A stretch of 64,000 nt of DNA from Knufia peltigerae (GCA_030247855.1 JAPDRN010000114.1:7780-71779); one strand, 5' to 3'. Counted from the stretch's first letter, positions 55,534 to 64,000 are shown. Notes: generated by a model from the sequence alone, not told the origin. Made by a program: numbers and translations.

Positions 55534-58533
55534 TCAATAGTTCCAGGTCACCGTCAGCTGCGCATAGCGCGGCGACTGGAAACCGGTGCCGTAGCCATAC
55601 ATCGTGTTCGGCGTGCCGATGCTGTCCTGCGGTTCGTAGTCCTGGTCCACGGTGACCACGCGCTGCTGGTTGAGCACGTTGTACACCGCCAGCTTCAGGC
55701 GCAGGTCGGTGGGAATCGGCACCTTGTAGGAAACGCTCACGTCCAGGTCGTAGGTCCACGGCGTACGGCCATCGCCACCGCGCGGCGAATGCACGAACAC
55801 ACGTTCAGAGGGCACCGTCGACTGGCAGTTGGACACGCACACGTAGTAGCTGTGGAAATCGGTATCGTCGAACGGATTGCCGGCGCCGAAGCGGGTGATC
55901 GGGCTGCCCGACTGCACGCCCAGGGTGGCCGCCACGCTGAGGTTCTCGGTCAGCGCGTAGCTGCCGCGGAACTTGAACTGATGGCGGCGATCATTGGCCA
56001 GGTAGCCATAACCGCGGTAGTTGACCCAAGGATTGTCGAAGTTCTCGGTGCGGCCGGCGTCGGCAAAGTCGGTATCGGAGTTGACCGGACCTTCCGCATT
56101 GCCGCGGCCGTAAGCCAGCGTATACGAGGCATTGAAGCCCCACTTGCCATCCCACGCACGGTCGACCTGCAGTTCCAGCGCCTTGTAGTCGCGCTTGGGC
56201 TTCACCCAGCCGCGTTGGCCCACGTAATTGCCGTCGTCGTCATACAGCGCCCAGCCTTCCTTTGAGGTGTCGATGTCGATCCAGCCATCGTTGCTGCCAT
56301 CGCAATTGGTATCGCCCCACACCGTGTTGGTGCGCCCCGGATTGCCCATGATCCACACGCCGTCAATCGCACCGCACTGGCCGGTGGCGGTGATGTTCAT
56401 GTCATCGATGGCATTGCTCAGGCGCCGGTACGTAACGCTGGCGGCGACCGACCACGATTCACTCAGCATGTGCTGGAAGCCGAGGATCGCCTCATCCTGG
56501 TAGACCGGGTCCATGTCCCGGTTCACCTCGGCGCGCAGGTCCGGCACGCTGCCATCGCCCTGCGAATTGTCGACCGGGCCGATCTGCCCACCCAGGTTCG
56601 GGATGTTGTTGGCGGCCCCGGTGTAGCCCAGGAATTCGTACCAGGTGCGCTCATCGAGGAAGCCGCCAGCCTGTTTGATGTTGATGACATTGGCCACCGG
56701 CAGGTAGTAGCGGCCCAGGTTGCCGAACACCTTGGTGGTGCCGTCACCGCGCACGTCCCATGAGAAGCCCAGGCGCGGGGCGATCATGTTGTCGATCTTG
56801 ATGTAGCTGTCGCCGTCGCCGCCCTTGTTGTCGAAGCTCTCCACGCGTGCACCGATGTTGAGCAGGAAGTTCGGGGTGACCTGCCAATTGTCTTCCAGGT
56901 AGTACGCCGAGTTGATGGTTTCGAACGAGCCAGCCACTTCATAGCGGCGGGTGCGTGCCACCAGGCCACTGGCAGGTACGGTACCGCCATTGAGCGGGCT
57001 GCCCGGATTCCGGTAATAGATGTCATAACGCAGCCCACCGGGACCGGGATAGGCACGCTCGTAGTCGGAGGTGTTCTCTTCGCGGTCCAGGCCGAAGCGC
57101 AGCAGGTGGTTGCCGAGCGACCATTCGAAGTCGGCGCGTGCAGCCTTGCGCGTATCCAGCGCCGCTTCCAGCTGCGAACTGCTGGTGCAGCTGCGGTCAC
57201 CCTGAAGGTTCGGTGGCACGCCCTGGGCCGCGGTACGGTTGTCGAACACGCGGTTGCAGTTCTCGTCCATCAGAGAGCTCTGCACGCGGTTGCGCTTGTT
57301 CTCACCGTACATCAGCTTCATGGTCAGATCGTTGTTGACCTGCCAGCTGTAGGTACCTGACCAGTTCTTTCCGCCCACCGTGTTGACGATCTGGTTGCTG
57401 CGTTCGCCATCGATGTCGCCGCCGTCGTAGTCGTAGCGGTAGACGTCTGTGAGGGTCTTGTTCTTGTCGGAGAAGCCGAACAGCGACAGCATCTGGTTGT
57501 CGGTGATCTGCCAATCCAGCTTGCCGCCCCAGAAGGGCTCATCGGCCTTGCCCTGGCTGAGGAACGTGCCGGCGTCATTGGTCGAGGTCGGACGATAGTC
57601 GCGTGCCTCATACATGCCGAAGAAGAACAGCTTGTCCTGCACCAGCGCACCGGAAGCGAACACGTTCAGTGCGCTGCGCGAATAGTCGTCGCGACGCGCC
57701 GAGATGTAGCGGCTGCCTTCGCCGTCGTAGCGGTCACGCGCCTGCGACTGCCAGGCACGCGGCTCGAACACCAGTTCAGCACCGGCCTTGAAGTCGTTGC
57801 TGCCCGAGCGGGTGACCGCGTTGATGACACCGCCGGTGCTGCGCCCGAACTCCACCGAATAGCCGCCGGTCTTGACCTGGAATTCCTGGTAGAACGCAAA
57901 CGGAACCGACGAGAAGCCAACCCGGTTATAGAAATCAGTGACGTTCAGGCCGTTGATGTAGACCGTGTTTTCGGCCACTGACGAGCCACCGAAGGAAATG
58001 CCCTGTCCGCCCAGCGAGCCCTTGCCTTTCACCGCACCCGGCGCCAGCAGCGCCACTGCGGTGATGTCACGGTCCACCGGCAGTCGCGACAGTTCTTCGC
58101 GGGTGATGTTGGTGGCCGACTCGGTGGACTTCACGTCCACCATCGACACCACCTGCGGCGCGCGCACTTCCACGGTGCCCAGCGTGCTGACCGCTCCCAG
58201 CGGCACGTTCACCGTGGTTGCGCTGCCCAGGCTGACCGTGACCTGGCCGACGCGGCTGGCAGCACCGCCTGGCAGGCTTACCTCCATGTCATAGGTGCCT
58301 ACCGGCAGCAACGGGATGCGATAGCTGCCCTTGCTGTCGGCCTGTACCGATCGCACGAAACCGGTGGCGGGATTGCGGACCGTGACCGTGGCGCCGGCAG
58401 GCACCTGCCCCGCATCGCTGGTCAGGCGACCGACGACCGCGCCGTCCTGTGCGAATGCGCTGGGTGCCAGCGTTGCCAGACACGTACCGAGGGCGACGCA
58501 CAAGGCCGCCCGCTTGATGTTGTAAGCCTTCAT
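55534..58533 (-). CDS. TonB-dependent receptor (Oar-type, N-terminal regulatory Ig-like domain)
   Basis: 999 residues. Signal peptide MKAYNIKRAALCVALGTCLA; residues 33-115 are a carboxypeptidase-regulatory-like domain (GAVVGRLTSDAGQVPAGATV, GSYRIPLLPVGTYDMEVSLP). The plug starts about 135 (LSRLPVDRDITAVALLAPGA, EFQVKTGGYSVEFGRSTGGV). The 22-strand barrel follows and ends LTVTWNY, with a terminal aromatic for Bam recognition. It should import a large substrate across the outer membrane. The flanking genes make muropeptides a likely class; the ligand is inferred from context. Confidence 0.93.
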   Translation of the reverse strand: MKAYNIKRAALCVALGTCLATLAPSAFAQDGAVVGRLTSDAGQVPAGATVTVRNPATGFVRSVQADSKGSYRIPLLPVGTYDMEVSLPGGAASRVGQVTVSLGSATTVNVPLGAVSTLGTVEVRAPQVVSMVDVKSTESATNITREELSRLPVDRDITAVALLAPGAVKGKGSLGGQGISFGGSSVAENTVYINGLNVTDFYNRVGFSSVPFAFYQEFQVKTGGYSVEFGRSTGGVINAVTRSGSNDFKAGAELVFEPRAWQSQARDRYDGEGSRYISARRDDYSRSALNVFASGALVQDKLFFFGMYEARDYRPTSTNDAGTFLSQGKADEPFWGGKLDWQITDNQMLSLFGFSDKNKTLTDVYRYDYDGGDIDGERSNQIVNTVGGKNWSGTYSWQVNNDLTMKLMYGENKRNRVQSSLMDENCNRVFDNRTAAQGVPPNLQGDRSCTSSSQLEAALDTRKAARADFEWSLGNHLLRFGLDREENTSDYERAYPGPGGLRYDIYYRNPGSPLNGGTVPASGLVARTRRYEVAGSFETINSAYYLEDNWQVTPNFLLNIGARVESFDNKGGDGDSYIKIDNMIAPRLGFSWDVRGDGTTKVFGNLGRYYLPVANVINIKQAGGFLDERTWYEFLGYTGAANNIPNLGGQIGPVDNSQGDGSVPDLRAEVNRDMDPVYQDEAILGFQHMLSESWSVAASVTYRRLSNAIDDMNITATGQCGAIDGVWIMGNPGRTNTVWGDTNCDGSNDGWIDIDTSKEGWALYDDDGNYVGQRGWVKPKRDYKALELQVDRAWDGKWGFNASYTLAYGRGNAEGPVNSDTDFADAGRTENFDNPWVNYRGYGYLANDRRHQFKFRGSYALTENLSVAATLGVQSGSPITRFGAGNPFDDTDFHSYYVCVSNCQSTVPSERVFVHSPRGGDGRTPWTYDLDVSVSYKVPIPTDLRLKLAVYNVLNQQRVVTVDQDYEPQDSIGTPNTMYGYGTGFQSPRYAQLTVTWNY

Positions 58534-58583
58534 CCCCTGCTCTCTCCTGCAAGAATTGAATGGTGGTGGGGTGGTGTGTCGCG

Positions 58584-60056
58584 CTAGCGTTGCCCGGCTG
58601 GCAGTACCCGCCACTGGAAGTCATAGCTCCATTGGTCGAAGTACAGGTTGCCGCCTGACCACTCGGCCTCGCCACGCTGCGAGTCGACCGTTTCCGAGCG
58701 GTAGTGCTGTTTGGCCGGCACGAACGCCAAGCCGAAATCGTCGTTGAAGGCGATGCGGTAGCCATCGAGGCCACCGAGGTAGAAGTCACGCAGCGCTGGC
58801 CTGTCGCTGGCCAGCGCGCCGGTGGTCACATCCATCGGCAGCCAGCCATACGGCGCCAGGTAGACCTGGCCCCAGTCGTGCAGGTTGTTGTAGCCGCTGC
58901 CATCGTCGGAGAACACCATGCCCGACTGCCAGCGCGCGGGAATGCCGTTCATGCGCAGCAGGGCGATCAACAGCAGTGTCTGCTGCCCGCAATCGGCATG
59001 ACCGGCGCGCAGCGCGTAGTCACTGATGTTGCTGAGGGTCGAGTACTCGCGTGCACCAGCCCACGGAATACGGTCAACCGCCGCGAACAGCTTGCGTACC
59101 ACTTCATATGGGCGTGTCTCGCCCTGCAGCACCTGATCGGAGAACAGCTTCAACGCCGGGGTGAAGCGCACGTGCGGAAGCTGCTCGGCCAGGTAGGGCT
59201 TCAATGCTGGATCTTCCGGCGTGGCCTGCACCTTCGTCGCATCGATTGCCGTGTGGCGCGCGAAGATCGTCACCGCATAGCGGATTTCAAAGTGCGTCGG
59301 CTGCCCGGCCACCGCCTTGGCTTCCAGGTAGGCGGTGCGCTGCTGGGTGCTGGCCGGGGCGACTCGAGCCTTGCCTGGGGCACTGCCGATCCATTGCACG
59401 CGCTCCTGCTGGCCTGGAATCTCACGCGGGTAAGGAATCCAGGCACGTACGGTTTCGCCGGCCGGCACGGCGTCGGCCTTGACCGTCAGCGACTGGGTGA
59501 ATTCGATGCGCTGCGGCAACACGGATGTCTTGCCGCTCTGTTCGGCGGCAGCAACCACGCGCGTGTGATGTGCATTGAGCACTTCATTCGGGCCGGGCGG
59601 TGGCATCGGTGCATCGGCTCGGCGCCGCGCACGCGCCTCGTCGCTGAGCAGGAACAGGTTGGAGGGCGCGCGCTTGAAGTACCAGCGTGTGCCGTCGATA
59701 TCGTAGTGCTCGATCAGGCCCTGCTGGTCCCAGCGTGCGAATTCCTCGTCGGTCAGGTCGGGAATCCAGCGGCGAACGGCGGCCTTGGCTGCGGCTTCGT
59801 CGAGGCTGAAATCCAGTTGGATGCGGCGCATGCGCTCGTACTGGAAGTCGGCGGGCGGAGGCACGCCGTCTGCGGCGAACGTCGCATCGACATCCCTGAA
59901 ATGACCGCTGTCGACCAGATCGATCAGCCGCGTTTCCTGCTCACGATCGATGGCACTGCGCTGATCTGCAGCCCCTGCCGAGCACGCCCACAGCAGCAGC
60001 GCGGCACCAAGGCCGGCAGCGGCAGGCAGAGACGGTTTGCGAACGGCAGGATCCAC
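58584..60056 (-). CDS. Exported transglutaminase-like protein
   Basis: About 490 residues from a GTG at 60056 (GGAAG eight bases upstream), with signal peptide to AGAADQ. The N-terminal half has RLIDLVDSGHFRDVDATFAA and the DUF3857-like strand patterns VLPQRIEFTQSLTVKADAVP and VRAWIPYPREIPGQQERVQW. The transglutaminase core has GHADCGQQTLLLIALLRMNG (catalytic Cys), YNNLHDWGQVYLAPYGWLPM (His) and DVTTGA (Asp). Probably a periplasmic peptidase or amide transferase. First gene of the minus-strand operon leading to the receptor. Confidence 0.82.
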   Translation of the reverse strand: MDPAVRKPSLPAAAGLGAALLLWACSAGAADQRSAIDREQETRLIDLVDSGHFRDVDATFAADGVPPPADFQYERMRRIQLDFSLDEAAAKAAVRRWIPDLTDEEFARWDQQGLIEHYDIDGTRWYFKRAPSNLFLLSDEARARRRADAPMPPPGPNEVLNAHHTRVVAAAEQSGKTSVLPQRIEFTQSLTVKADAVPAGETVRAWIPYPREIPGQQERVQWIGSAPGKARVAPASTQQRTAYLEAKAVAGQPTHFEIRYAVTIFARHTAIDATKVQATPEDPALKPYLAEQLPHVRFTPALKLFSDQVLQGETRPYEVVRKLFAAVDRIPWAGAREYSTLSNISDYALRAGHADCGQQTLLLIALLRMNGIPARWQSGMVFSDDGSGYNNLHDWGQVYLAPYGWLPMDVTTGALASDRPALRDFYLGGLDGYRIAFNDDFGLAFVPAKQHYRSETVDSQRGEAEWSGGNLYFDQWSYDFQWRVLPAGQR

Positions 60057-60145
60057 AGCGACACTTCCCAAGCGCGGGTGGTAACGGCTGTGTAACACGG
60101 GCCGGGGGACCGGTCAATAATTTATTCTTGCTTTCGCAGCCAAAA

Positions 60146-60159
60146 GGAATAAATATTCC
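60146..60159. promoter_or_regulatory. Candidate operator in the divergent muropeptide promoter region
   Basis: GGAATAAATATTCC is a near-perfect palindrome in the gap between the divergent operons; a second AT-rich palindrome AATAATTTATT lies at 60116-60126. TTGCTT at 60129-60134 followed 16 bases later by TAAATA would make a plus-strand promoter overlapped by it. The RpiR regulator encoded nearby is the natural candidate to bind; this is inferred. Confidence 0.5.
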
Positions 60160-60188
60160 AACAGGCATTCGAGGAGGGTGTGCAGCGC

Positions 60189-61634
60189 ATGATCCTGGCT
60201 TCCCGCGAACCGCGTCGGCACTGGCCGCACCGGTTGACCTTGGCACTGGCCCTGGGCCTGCTGGGCGCATCCGCATTCACCCAGGCGGCCACGCCTGCAC
60301 CCGACCCCGGCGCCCCGCTGCCCTACGTGATCGGCCTGCATGAGGCCTACCTCACCCCGGACTACTGGGCCGCACGGCTGGACAACGCCGACGCACCGAT
60401 CCTGGACCGCGCGCAGATCAATGCGCAGAACGCGCGGATGCGCGCCCAGGACAGCCACATCCAGGACATCGCCACGCTGCCCGCACAGCTCAGCGCCACG
60501 CAGGTGCGCGACAGCATCGTCGCGCTTTCGAGCTGGCCCAAGCGGGCGCTGTATGACCAGAAGGGCCAGGCCATCGCCCCCGGCCTGCGGGCTGCAATCG
60601 AAGCCCACCTCGGCCTCGACGCGGTTCCTGCGCAGGTCGCACCGTCGTACGGGCTGGTGGTGAAGCGCGCTGCGCTGCGCACCTTCCCCACCCGCCAGCG
60701 TGTTTTCAGCACGGTCGGCGACACCGACATCGACCGCTTCCAGGAGTCGGCACTGTTCCCGGGTGACAAGGTTGCCGTCGTCCACCGCAGCACCGACGGC
60801 CGCTGGCTGTTCGTGCACAGCGAGCGCTACAGCGCATGGATCGAAGCCGATGCGGTGGCCAGCGGTGACAAGGCCACGGTGCTCGGCTACGGCGCGAAGG
60901 GCCCGTACCGCATCGTCACCGCTGCCACAGCGCACACCGCCTACACACCCGAAGAACCGCGCGTATCGCGCCTGCAGCTGGACATGGGCGTGCGCCTGCC
61001 GGTGTTGGCCGACTGGCCCTCCGCCGAACCGGTGAACGGGCAACAGGCGCACGCCTCGTGGGTGGTGCAGCTGCCGGTGCGCGAGGCCGATGGCCGCCTG
61101 AAGCTGATGCCGGCGCTGCTGCCGCGCTCGCAGGACACCGCCGCCGACTACCTGCCGCTGACCCCGCGCCTGCTGTTGCAGCAATCGTTCAAGTTCCTCG
61201 GCGAGCGCTACGGTTGGGGCCACGACTACGACACCCGCGATTGCAGTGGATTCGTATCGGAGATCTATCGCAGCTTCGGCGTACTGTTGCCGCGCAATAC
61301 CAGCGCACAGGCGATCAGCCCGGCGCTGGACCGCCTGCCGTTCACCAGCAAGGACGGCAAGGCCGTGCGCGACCGCGCCGTCACCGATCTGCAGGTGGGC
61401 GATCTGGTCTACATTCCCGGCCACGTGATGATGGCCATCGGCCACGTCGACGGTCGCACCTGGGTGATCCACGATACCGCGGGCGGCAGCTGGTTCGGCG
61501 CCGACGGCAAGCGTGTGCAGGCCCATCTCAATGGCGTATCGGTCACGCCGCTGGAGCCGATGATGGCCAGCGACAGCGTCCGCTACATCGACCGCATCAC
61601 CAACATCCAACGCCTGCGTGCCAAGAATCCCTGA
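60189..61634 (+). CDS. SH3-domain NlpC/P60 peptidase (gamma-D-glutamyl-diamino-acid endopeptidase type)
   Basis: 481 residues from ATG 60189. Signal peptide (RRHWPHRLTLALALGLLGAS), an N-terminal helical domain, an SH3b region near residues 155-270 (LVVKRAALRTFPTRQRVFST, FPGDKVAVVHRSTDGRWLFV) and a C40 catalytic domain: YGWGHDYDTRDCSGFVSEIY (Cys), YIPGHVMMAIGHVDGRTWVI (His) and ending IDRITNIQRLRAKNP. It should cut muropeptides between D-Glu and diaminopimelate, yielding L-Ala-D-Glu for the next enzyme. The next ATG begins directly after its stop. Confidence 0.88.
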   Translation: MILASREPRRHWPHRLTLALALGLLGASAFTQAATPAPDPGAPLPYVIGLHEAYLTPDYWAARLDNADAPILDRAQINAQNARMRAQDSHIQDIATLPAQLSATQVRDSIVALSSWPKRALYDQKGQAIAPGLRAAIEAHLGLDAVPAQVAPSYGLVVKRAALRTFPTRQRVFSTVGDTDIDRFQESALFPGDKVAVVHRSTDGRWLFVHSERYSAWIEADAVASGDKATVLGYGAKGPYRIVTAATAHTAYTPEEPRVSRLQLDMGVRLPVLADWPSAEPVNGQQAHASWVVQLPVREADGRLKLMPALLPRSQDTAADYLPLTPRLLLQQSFKFLGERYGWGHDYDTRDCSGFVSEIYRSFGVLLPRNTSAQAISPALDRLPFTSKDGKAVRDRAVTDLQVGDLVYIPGHVMMAIGHVDGRTWVIHDTAGGSWFGADGKRVQAHLNGVSVTPLEPMMASDSVRYIDRITNIQRLRAKNP

Positions 61635-62729
61635 ATGAAGATCACCGCCATCGAACTGGGCATGCTGCGCGTGCCGCTGAAAACACCGTTCAAGACCGCG
61701 TTGCGTACCGTGGAGACCGTGGAAGACGTGGTGGTGCTGATCCGCACCGACACCGGCCACACCGGCTACGGCGAGGCACCGGCCACTGCGGTGATCACCG
61801 GTGACACCCACGGCTCTATCATCGAAGCGATCCGCCACTTCATCGCCCCGCGCCTGATCGGTCAGGAGGTGGTCAACCTCAACCGCCTGTGCACGCTGGT
61901 GCAGACCGCGATGGAGCGCAACACCAGCGCCAAGGCGGCGGTGGAAATCGCGCTCTACGATCTGTGGGCGCAGCTGCATGGCGCGCCGCTGTACCAGATG
62001 CTGGGTGGCGGCGACCCGGTGATCACCACCGACATCACCATCAGCGTGGACTACATCGACAAGATGGTGGCCGATTCGCTGTCGGCGATCGAACGCGGCT
62101 TCGAGTCGCTGAAGATCAAGGTCGGCAAGGACATCGGCGTGGACATCGAGCGGGTCAAGGCGATCCATGCCGCCGTGGAGGGCCGTGCACTGCTGCGCCT
62201 GGACGCCAACCAGGGCTGGACCGCCAAGCAGGCCGTGCATGCGATGCGCACGCTGGAAGAAGCAGGCGTGGTGCTGGAGCTGCTGGAACAACCAGTCAAG
62301 GCCGCCGACATCAGCGGCCTGAAGTATGTCACCGACCGGGTCAACACTCCGGTGATGGCCGACGAGAGCGTGTTCAGCCCCAGCCAGGTGATGGACCTGA
62401 TCCAGCAGCGCGCCGCCGACATCATCAACATCAAGCTGATGAAGACCGGCGGCCTGTCCAACGCGATCCGCATTGCCGACATCGCCGGCATCTACGGCGT
62501 GCCGTGCATGATCGGCTGCATGATCGAATCGAGCATCAGCGTGGCCGCAGCGGTGCACCTGGCGGTGGCCAAGAGCGATGTGATCACCAAGGTCGACCTG
62601 GATGGCCCATCGCTGGGGCAGTTCGATCCGGTCAGCGGCGGGGTGCGCTTCAACGAGTCGGAGATCAGCATCAGCGACGTGCCGGGGCTGGGTATCACCG
62701 AAGTACGGGGGTTGGAGATGCTGGGTTGA
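61635..62729 (+). CDS. ycjG: Dipeptide epimerase, L-Ala-D/L-Glu epimerase (enolase superfamily)
   Basis: 364 residues of muconate-lactonizing subgroup form. N-terminal cap MKITAIELGMLRVPLKTPFK; barrel motifs FESLKIKVGKDIGVDIERVK (Lys pair), LLRLDANQGWTAKQAVHAMR (first metal Asp), VVLELLEQPVKAADISGLKY (Glu), TPVMADESVFSPSQVMDLIQ (Asp) and DIINIKLMKTGGLSNAIRIA (second Lys), with CMIGCMIESSISVAAAVHL closing. It epimerises L-Ala-D-Glu to L-Ala-L-Glu so that normal peptidases can use it. Coupled to the NlpC/P60 gene. Confidence 0.93.
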   Translation: MKITAIELGMLRVPLKTPFKTALRTVETVEDVVVLIRTDTGHTGYGEAPATAVITGDTHGSIIEAIRHFIAPRLIGQEVVNLNRLCTLVQTAMERNTSAKAAVEIALYDLWAQLHGAPLYQMLGGGDPVITTDITISVDYIDKMVADSLSAIERGFESLKIKVGKDIGVDIERVKAIHAAVEGRALLRLDANQGWTAKQAVHAMRTLEEAGVVLELLEQPVKAADISGLKYVTDRVNTPVMADESVFSPSQVMDLIQQRAADIINIKLMKTGGLSNAIRIADIAGIYGVPCMIGCMIESSISVAAAVHLAVAKSDVITKVDLDGPSLGQFDPVSGGVRFNESEISISDVPGLGITEVRGLEMLG

Positions 62730-62757
62730 TCGTTGAAACAACGATCGCCGCCATCAG

Positions 62758-62779
62758 TAGATCCACGCCATGCGTGGAT
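62758..62779. repeat. Third copy of the 22-bp TAGATCCACGCC repeat
   Basis: TAGATCCACGCCATGCGTGG and two more bases, identical to 52899-52920. As at that locus it lies upstream of a large palindromic element. Confidence 0.85.
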
Positions 62780-62849
62780 GCCCTTGCCCTTGCTTTTGCC
62801 CTACCCCGCACCCCCTTCGCGGCTGGCACGCGCGCGATCCGTCCGGGGT

Positions 62850-62945
62850 CGGGCGGGTGGGGTTTGCTGGGGTGTCCGCCGCATGAATGCGGCGGCCAAG
62901 CCTACATGGACGTACTTGCGGCGTCCCCTGCAAATCCCACCCGCC
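62850..62945. repeat. Palindromic element, copy 2
   Basis: Outer arms 62850-62871 and 62924-62945 pair at 21 of 22 positions counting one G-U. The inner hairpin CCGCCGCAT-GA-ATGCGGCGG and core GCCAAGCCTACATGGACGTA follow copy 1, but with compensatory changes in both stems. It lies 68 bases before the RpiR gene start. Confidence 0.83.
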
Positions 62946-63012
62946 CGATCCACTCCATGACAAGCTCTACGCGACCAAACGCAACGCGCCTACACATGCC
63001 CGGACGCCCCGC

Positions 63013-63861
63013 ATGCCGCCCCTGCTGAAAATCCGCACCGAGCGCGGGCAGATGTCGGCCATCGAACGCCGCATCGCCGACTTCATCCTCGACAACGCCC
63101 ACCTGCTGCGCGATTACTCCTCGCAGCAGCTGGCCAGTGCCCTGGGCATCAGCCAGTCCAGCGTGGTCAAGTTCAGCCAGAAGCTCGGCTTCAAGGGCTA
63201 CCCGGACCTGAAGTACTCCATCGGCGAGGACGTCGCCCGCGCCGGTGCCGACCCGCAGCAGGCGCCGGCCGCACCGGACATCAGCGATGACTACCTGCGC
63301 CTGGGTGACGCCCTGCGCCGCAGCAAGGCGCAGGCCGAGGAAGAGACCCGCCAGGCCAACCCGCGCGAGGAGATCGAGCGCATCGTGCAGCTGCTCGACG
63401 GCGCGCCCAAGCTGTTTGTCCACGGCCTGGGTGACGACGGTCTGTACGCACGCGAATTCGCCATGCGGCTGTCGCTGCTCGGCCTGCTGGTGGTGCCGCA
63501 TACCGATCCGATCCTGATGCTGGCCAACCTGTCCGCCGCACGCCCGGGCGACGTGCTGCTGATGTTCTCCGAGTTCGGCAAGTTGCCGCAGCTTTCGCAG
63601 CTGTCGCGCCAGTTCCAGGACATGGGCGGCAAGGTGGTGTCGATCACCCGTCACACCGCCAATCCCCTGCGCGCGCACGCCGATGCGGCGCTGGTGGTAT
63701 GCGCGCACGATCGCGCGCCGCAGGTGGCGCAGCTGCTGTACCGTAGCGCCATGCACGCCCTGCTCGATTTCCTGTTCGTGCTCCTCTGCCACGCCAATCC
63801 GGATCGCCAGCAGCAGCTGGCGGTGAACCTGGAACGGATCGATCACCTGCTGGATTCCTGA
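63013..63861 (+). CDS. RpiR/MurR-family transcriptional regulator
   Basis: 282 residues from ATG 63013. HTH_6 domain: MSAIERRIADFILDNAHLLR, SSQQLASALGISQSSVVKFS and KLGFKGYPDLKYSIGEDV. A SIS sugar-phosphate-binding domain follows: PKLFVHGLGDDGLYAREFAM, DPILMLANLSAARPGDVLLM and GGKVVSITRHTANPLRAHAD. RpiR-type MurR controls muramic-acid use in E. coli, so a role in regulating this cell-wall salvage cluster is likely, with a MurNAc-type or sugar-phosphate signal. A longer upstream frame runs through the palindromic repeat and is rejected. Confidence 0.9.
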   Translation: MPPLLKIRTERGQMSAIERRIADFILDNAHLLRDYSSQQLASALGISQSSVVKFSQKLGFKGYPDLKYSIGEDVARAGADPQQAPAAPDISDDYLRLGDALRRSKAQAEEETRQANPREEIERIVQLLDGAPKLFVHGLGDDGLYAREFAMRLSLLGLLVVPHTDPILMLANLSAARPGDVLLMFSEFGKLPQLSQLSRQFQDMGGKVVSITRHTANPLRAHADAALVVCAHDRAPQVAQLLYRSAMHALLDFLFVLLCHANPDRQQQLAVNLERIDHLLDS

Positions 63862-63873
63862 CCGGAGCGCCCG

Positions 63874-64000
63874 ATGAACCTGCTGCTGGCCCGCCTTGCA
63901 TCCGCCGCGCTGCTGCTCGCGGCGGCCGTCACTGTCAATGCCGCCCCGTTGGACGATGCACGCCAACTGATCGTCGTCACCAGCGAGAACTGGGACAGCA
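63874..64000 (+). CDS. Start of an exported protein, probably an L,D-transpeptidase-like protein (partial)
   Basis: Begins 12 bases after the RpiR stop with a GGAGCG site. 42 residues are visible: signal peptide MNLLLARLASAALLLAAAVT, then PLDDARQLIVVTSENWDS. The ARQLIVVTSENWD block recalls the start of YkuD-type L,D-transpeptidase-like proteins (ErfK family), which would suit the cluster. The catalytic Cys region lies outside the window, so the call is tentative. Confidence 0.6.
   Translation, partial: MNLLLARLASAALLLAAAVTVNAAPLDDARQLIVVTSENWDS

Noticed and set aside
60114..62741. 875-codon open frame antisense to the NlpC/P60 and epimerase genes
   Set aside because: Shadow of two well-supported genes; His/Gln/Val-rich noise.
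1..64000. CRISPR arrays, tRNA or rRNA genes, and VirB/VirD4 secretion genes
   Set aside because: Looked for regularly spaced repeats, cloverleaf patterns and secretion ATPases; none seen.

Overview
The window is chromosomal DNA of a high-GC gammaproteobacterium of the Xanthomonadaceae. It is almost certainly Stenotrophomonas (S. maltophilia complex). The pointers are dozens of GTAG-type palindromic repeats (SMAG/REP family) between genes, proteins carrying the Xanthomonadales type IV secretion signal domain (XVIPCD), and glnE, aceE and yceI genes of the expected length. No tRNA, rRNA, CRISPR array or VirB/VirD4 gene was seen.

Layout. 0-9 kb: a divergent nickel/cobalt-type regulator and CDF efflux pair (dmeR/dmeF) with a palindromic operator between them, then small lipoprotein, membrane, deacetylase, methyltransferase and hydrolase genes. 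One small gene is frameshifted at a tetranucleotide repeat. 9-21 kb: an interbacterial-killing archipelago with five XVIPCD proteins. Three share an N-terminal His/Cys domain that looks like a permuted papain fold, and two lipoproteins fit periplasmic immunity proteins. One is a free-standing XVIPCD. One is a 1273-residue mosaic effector whose AT-richer N-terminus travels with two paralogous 166-residue proteins that are candidate immunity proteins. 21-23.7 kb: small unknown genes, one behind a strongly structured leader. 23.8-32 kb: a defence island with an HNH protein, a PD-(D/E)XK-like endonuclease divergent from a C5-cytosine methyltransferase, a gene broken by one nonsense codon, an IS3-type element with a nonsense codon in orfA, and an anti-phage dCTP-deaminase (AvcD-like) gene with a downstream 60-codon gene. 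The island abuts aceE.

32-53 kb is mostly core: aceE, a PadR regulator with a siderophore-interacting flavoprotein (nfeR/nfeF type) behind a twin palindromic operator, yceI, a rutE-type nitroreductase, an ELM1-type protein, a DUF2145 cluster, a queuosine-precursor transporter, glnE, an acetyl-CoA hydrolase/CoA-transferase, a DUF1338 (HglS-type) enzyme, a HAD hydrolase and an EF-hand protein. 53-64 kb: two divergent operons that read as a muropeptide salvage and cell-wall module. They hold a D-Ala-D-Ala dipeptidase, a serine hydrolase, a TonB-dependent receptor and a transglutaminase-like protein on one side, and an SH3/NlpC-P60 peptidase, an L-Ala-D/L-Glu epimerase, an RpiR regulator and the start of a probable L,D-transpeptidase on the other.

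The most interesting items are the XVIPCD effector cluster with its shared N-terminal domain, the recombinant low-GC immunity/toxin cassette at 15.8-17.5 kb, the structured element at 22.0-22.23 kb, and a two-copy palindromic element (53.1 and 62.9 kb) whose stems covary. Base-composition remarks are by eye and functions are by recognition of motifs; no database search was run.
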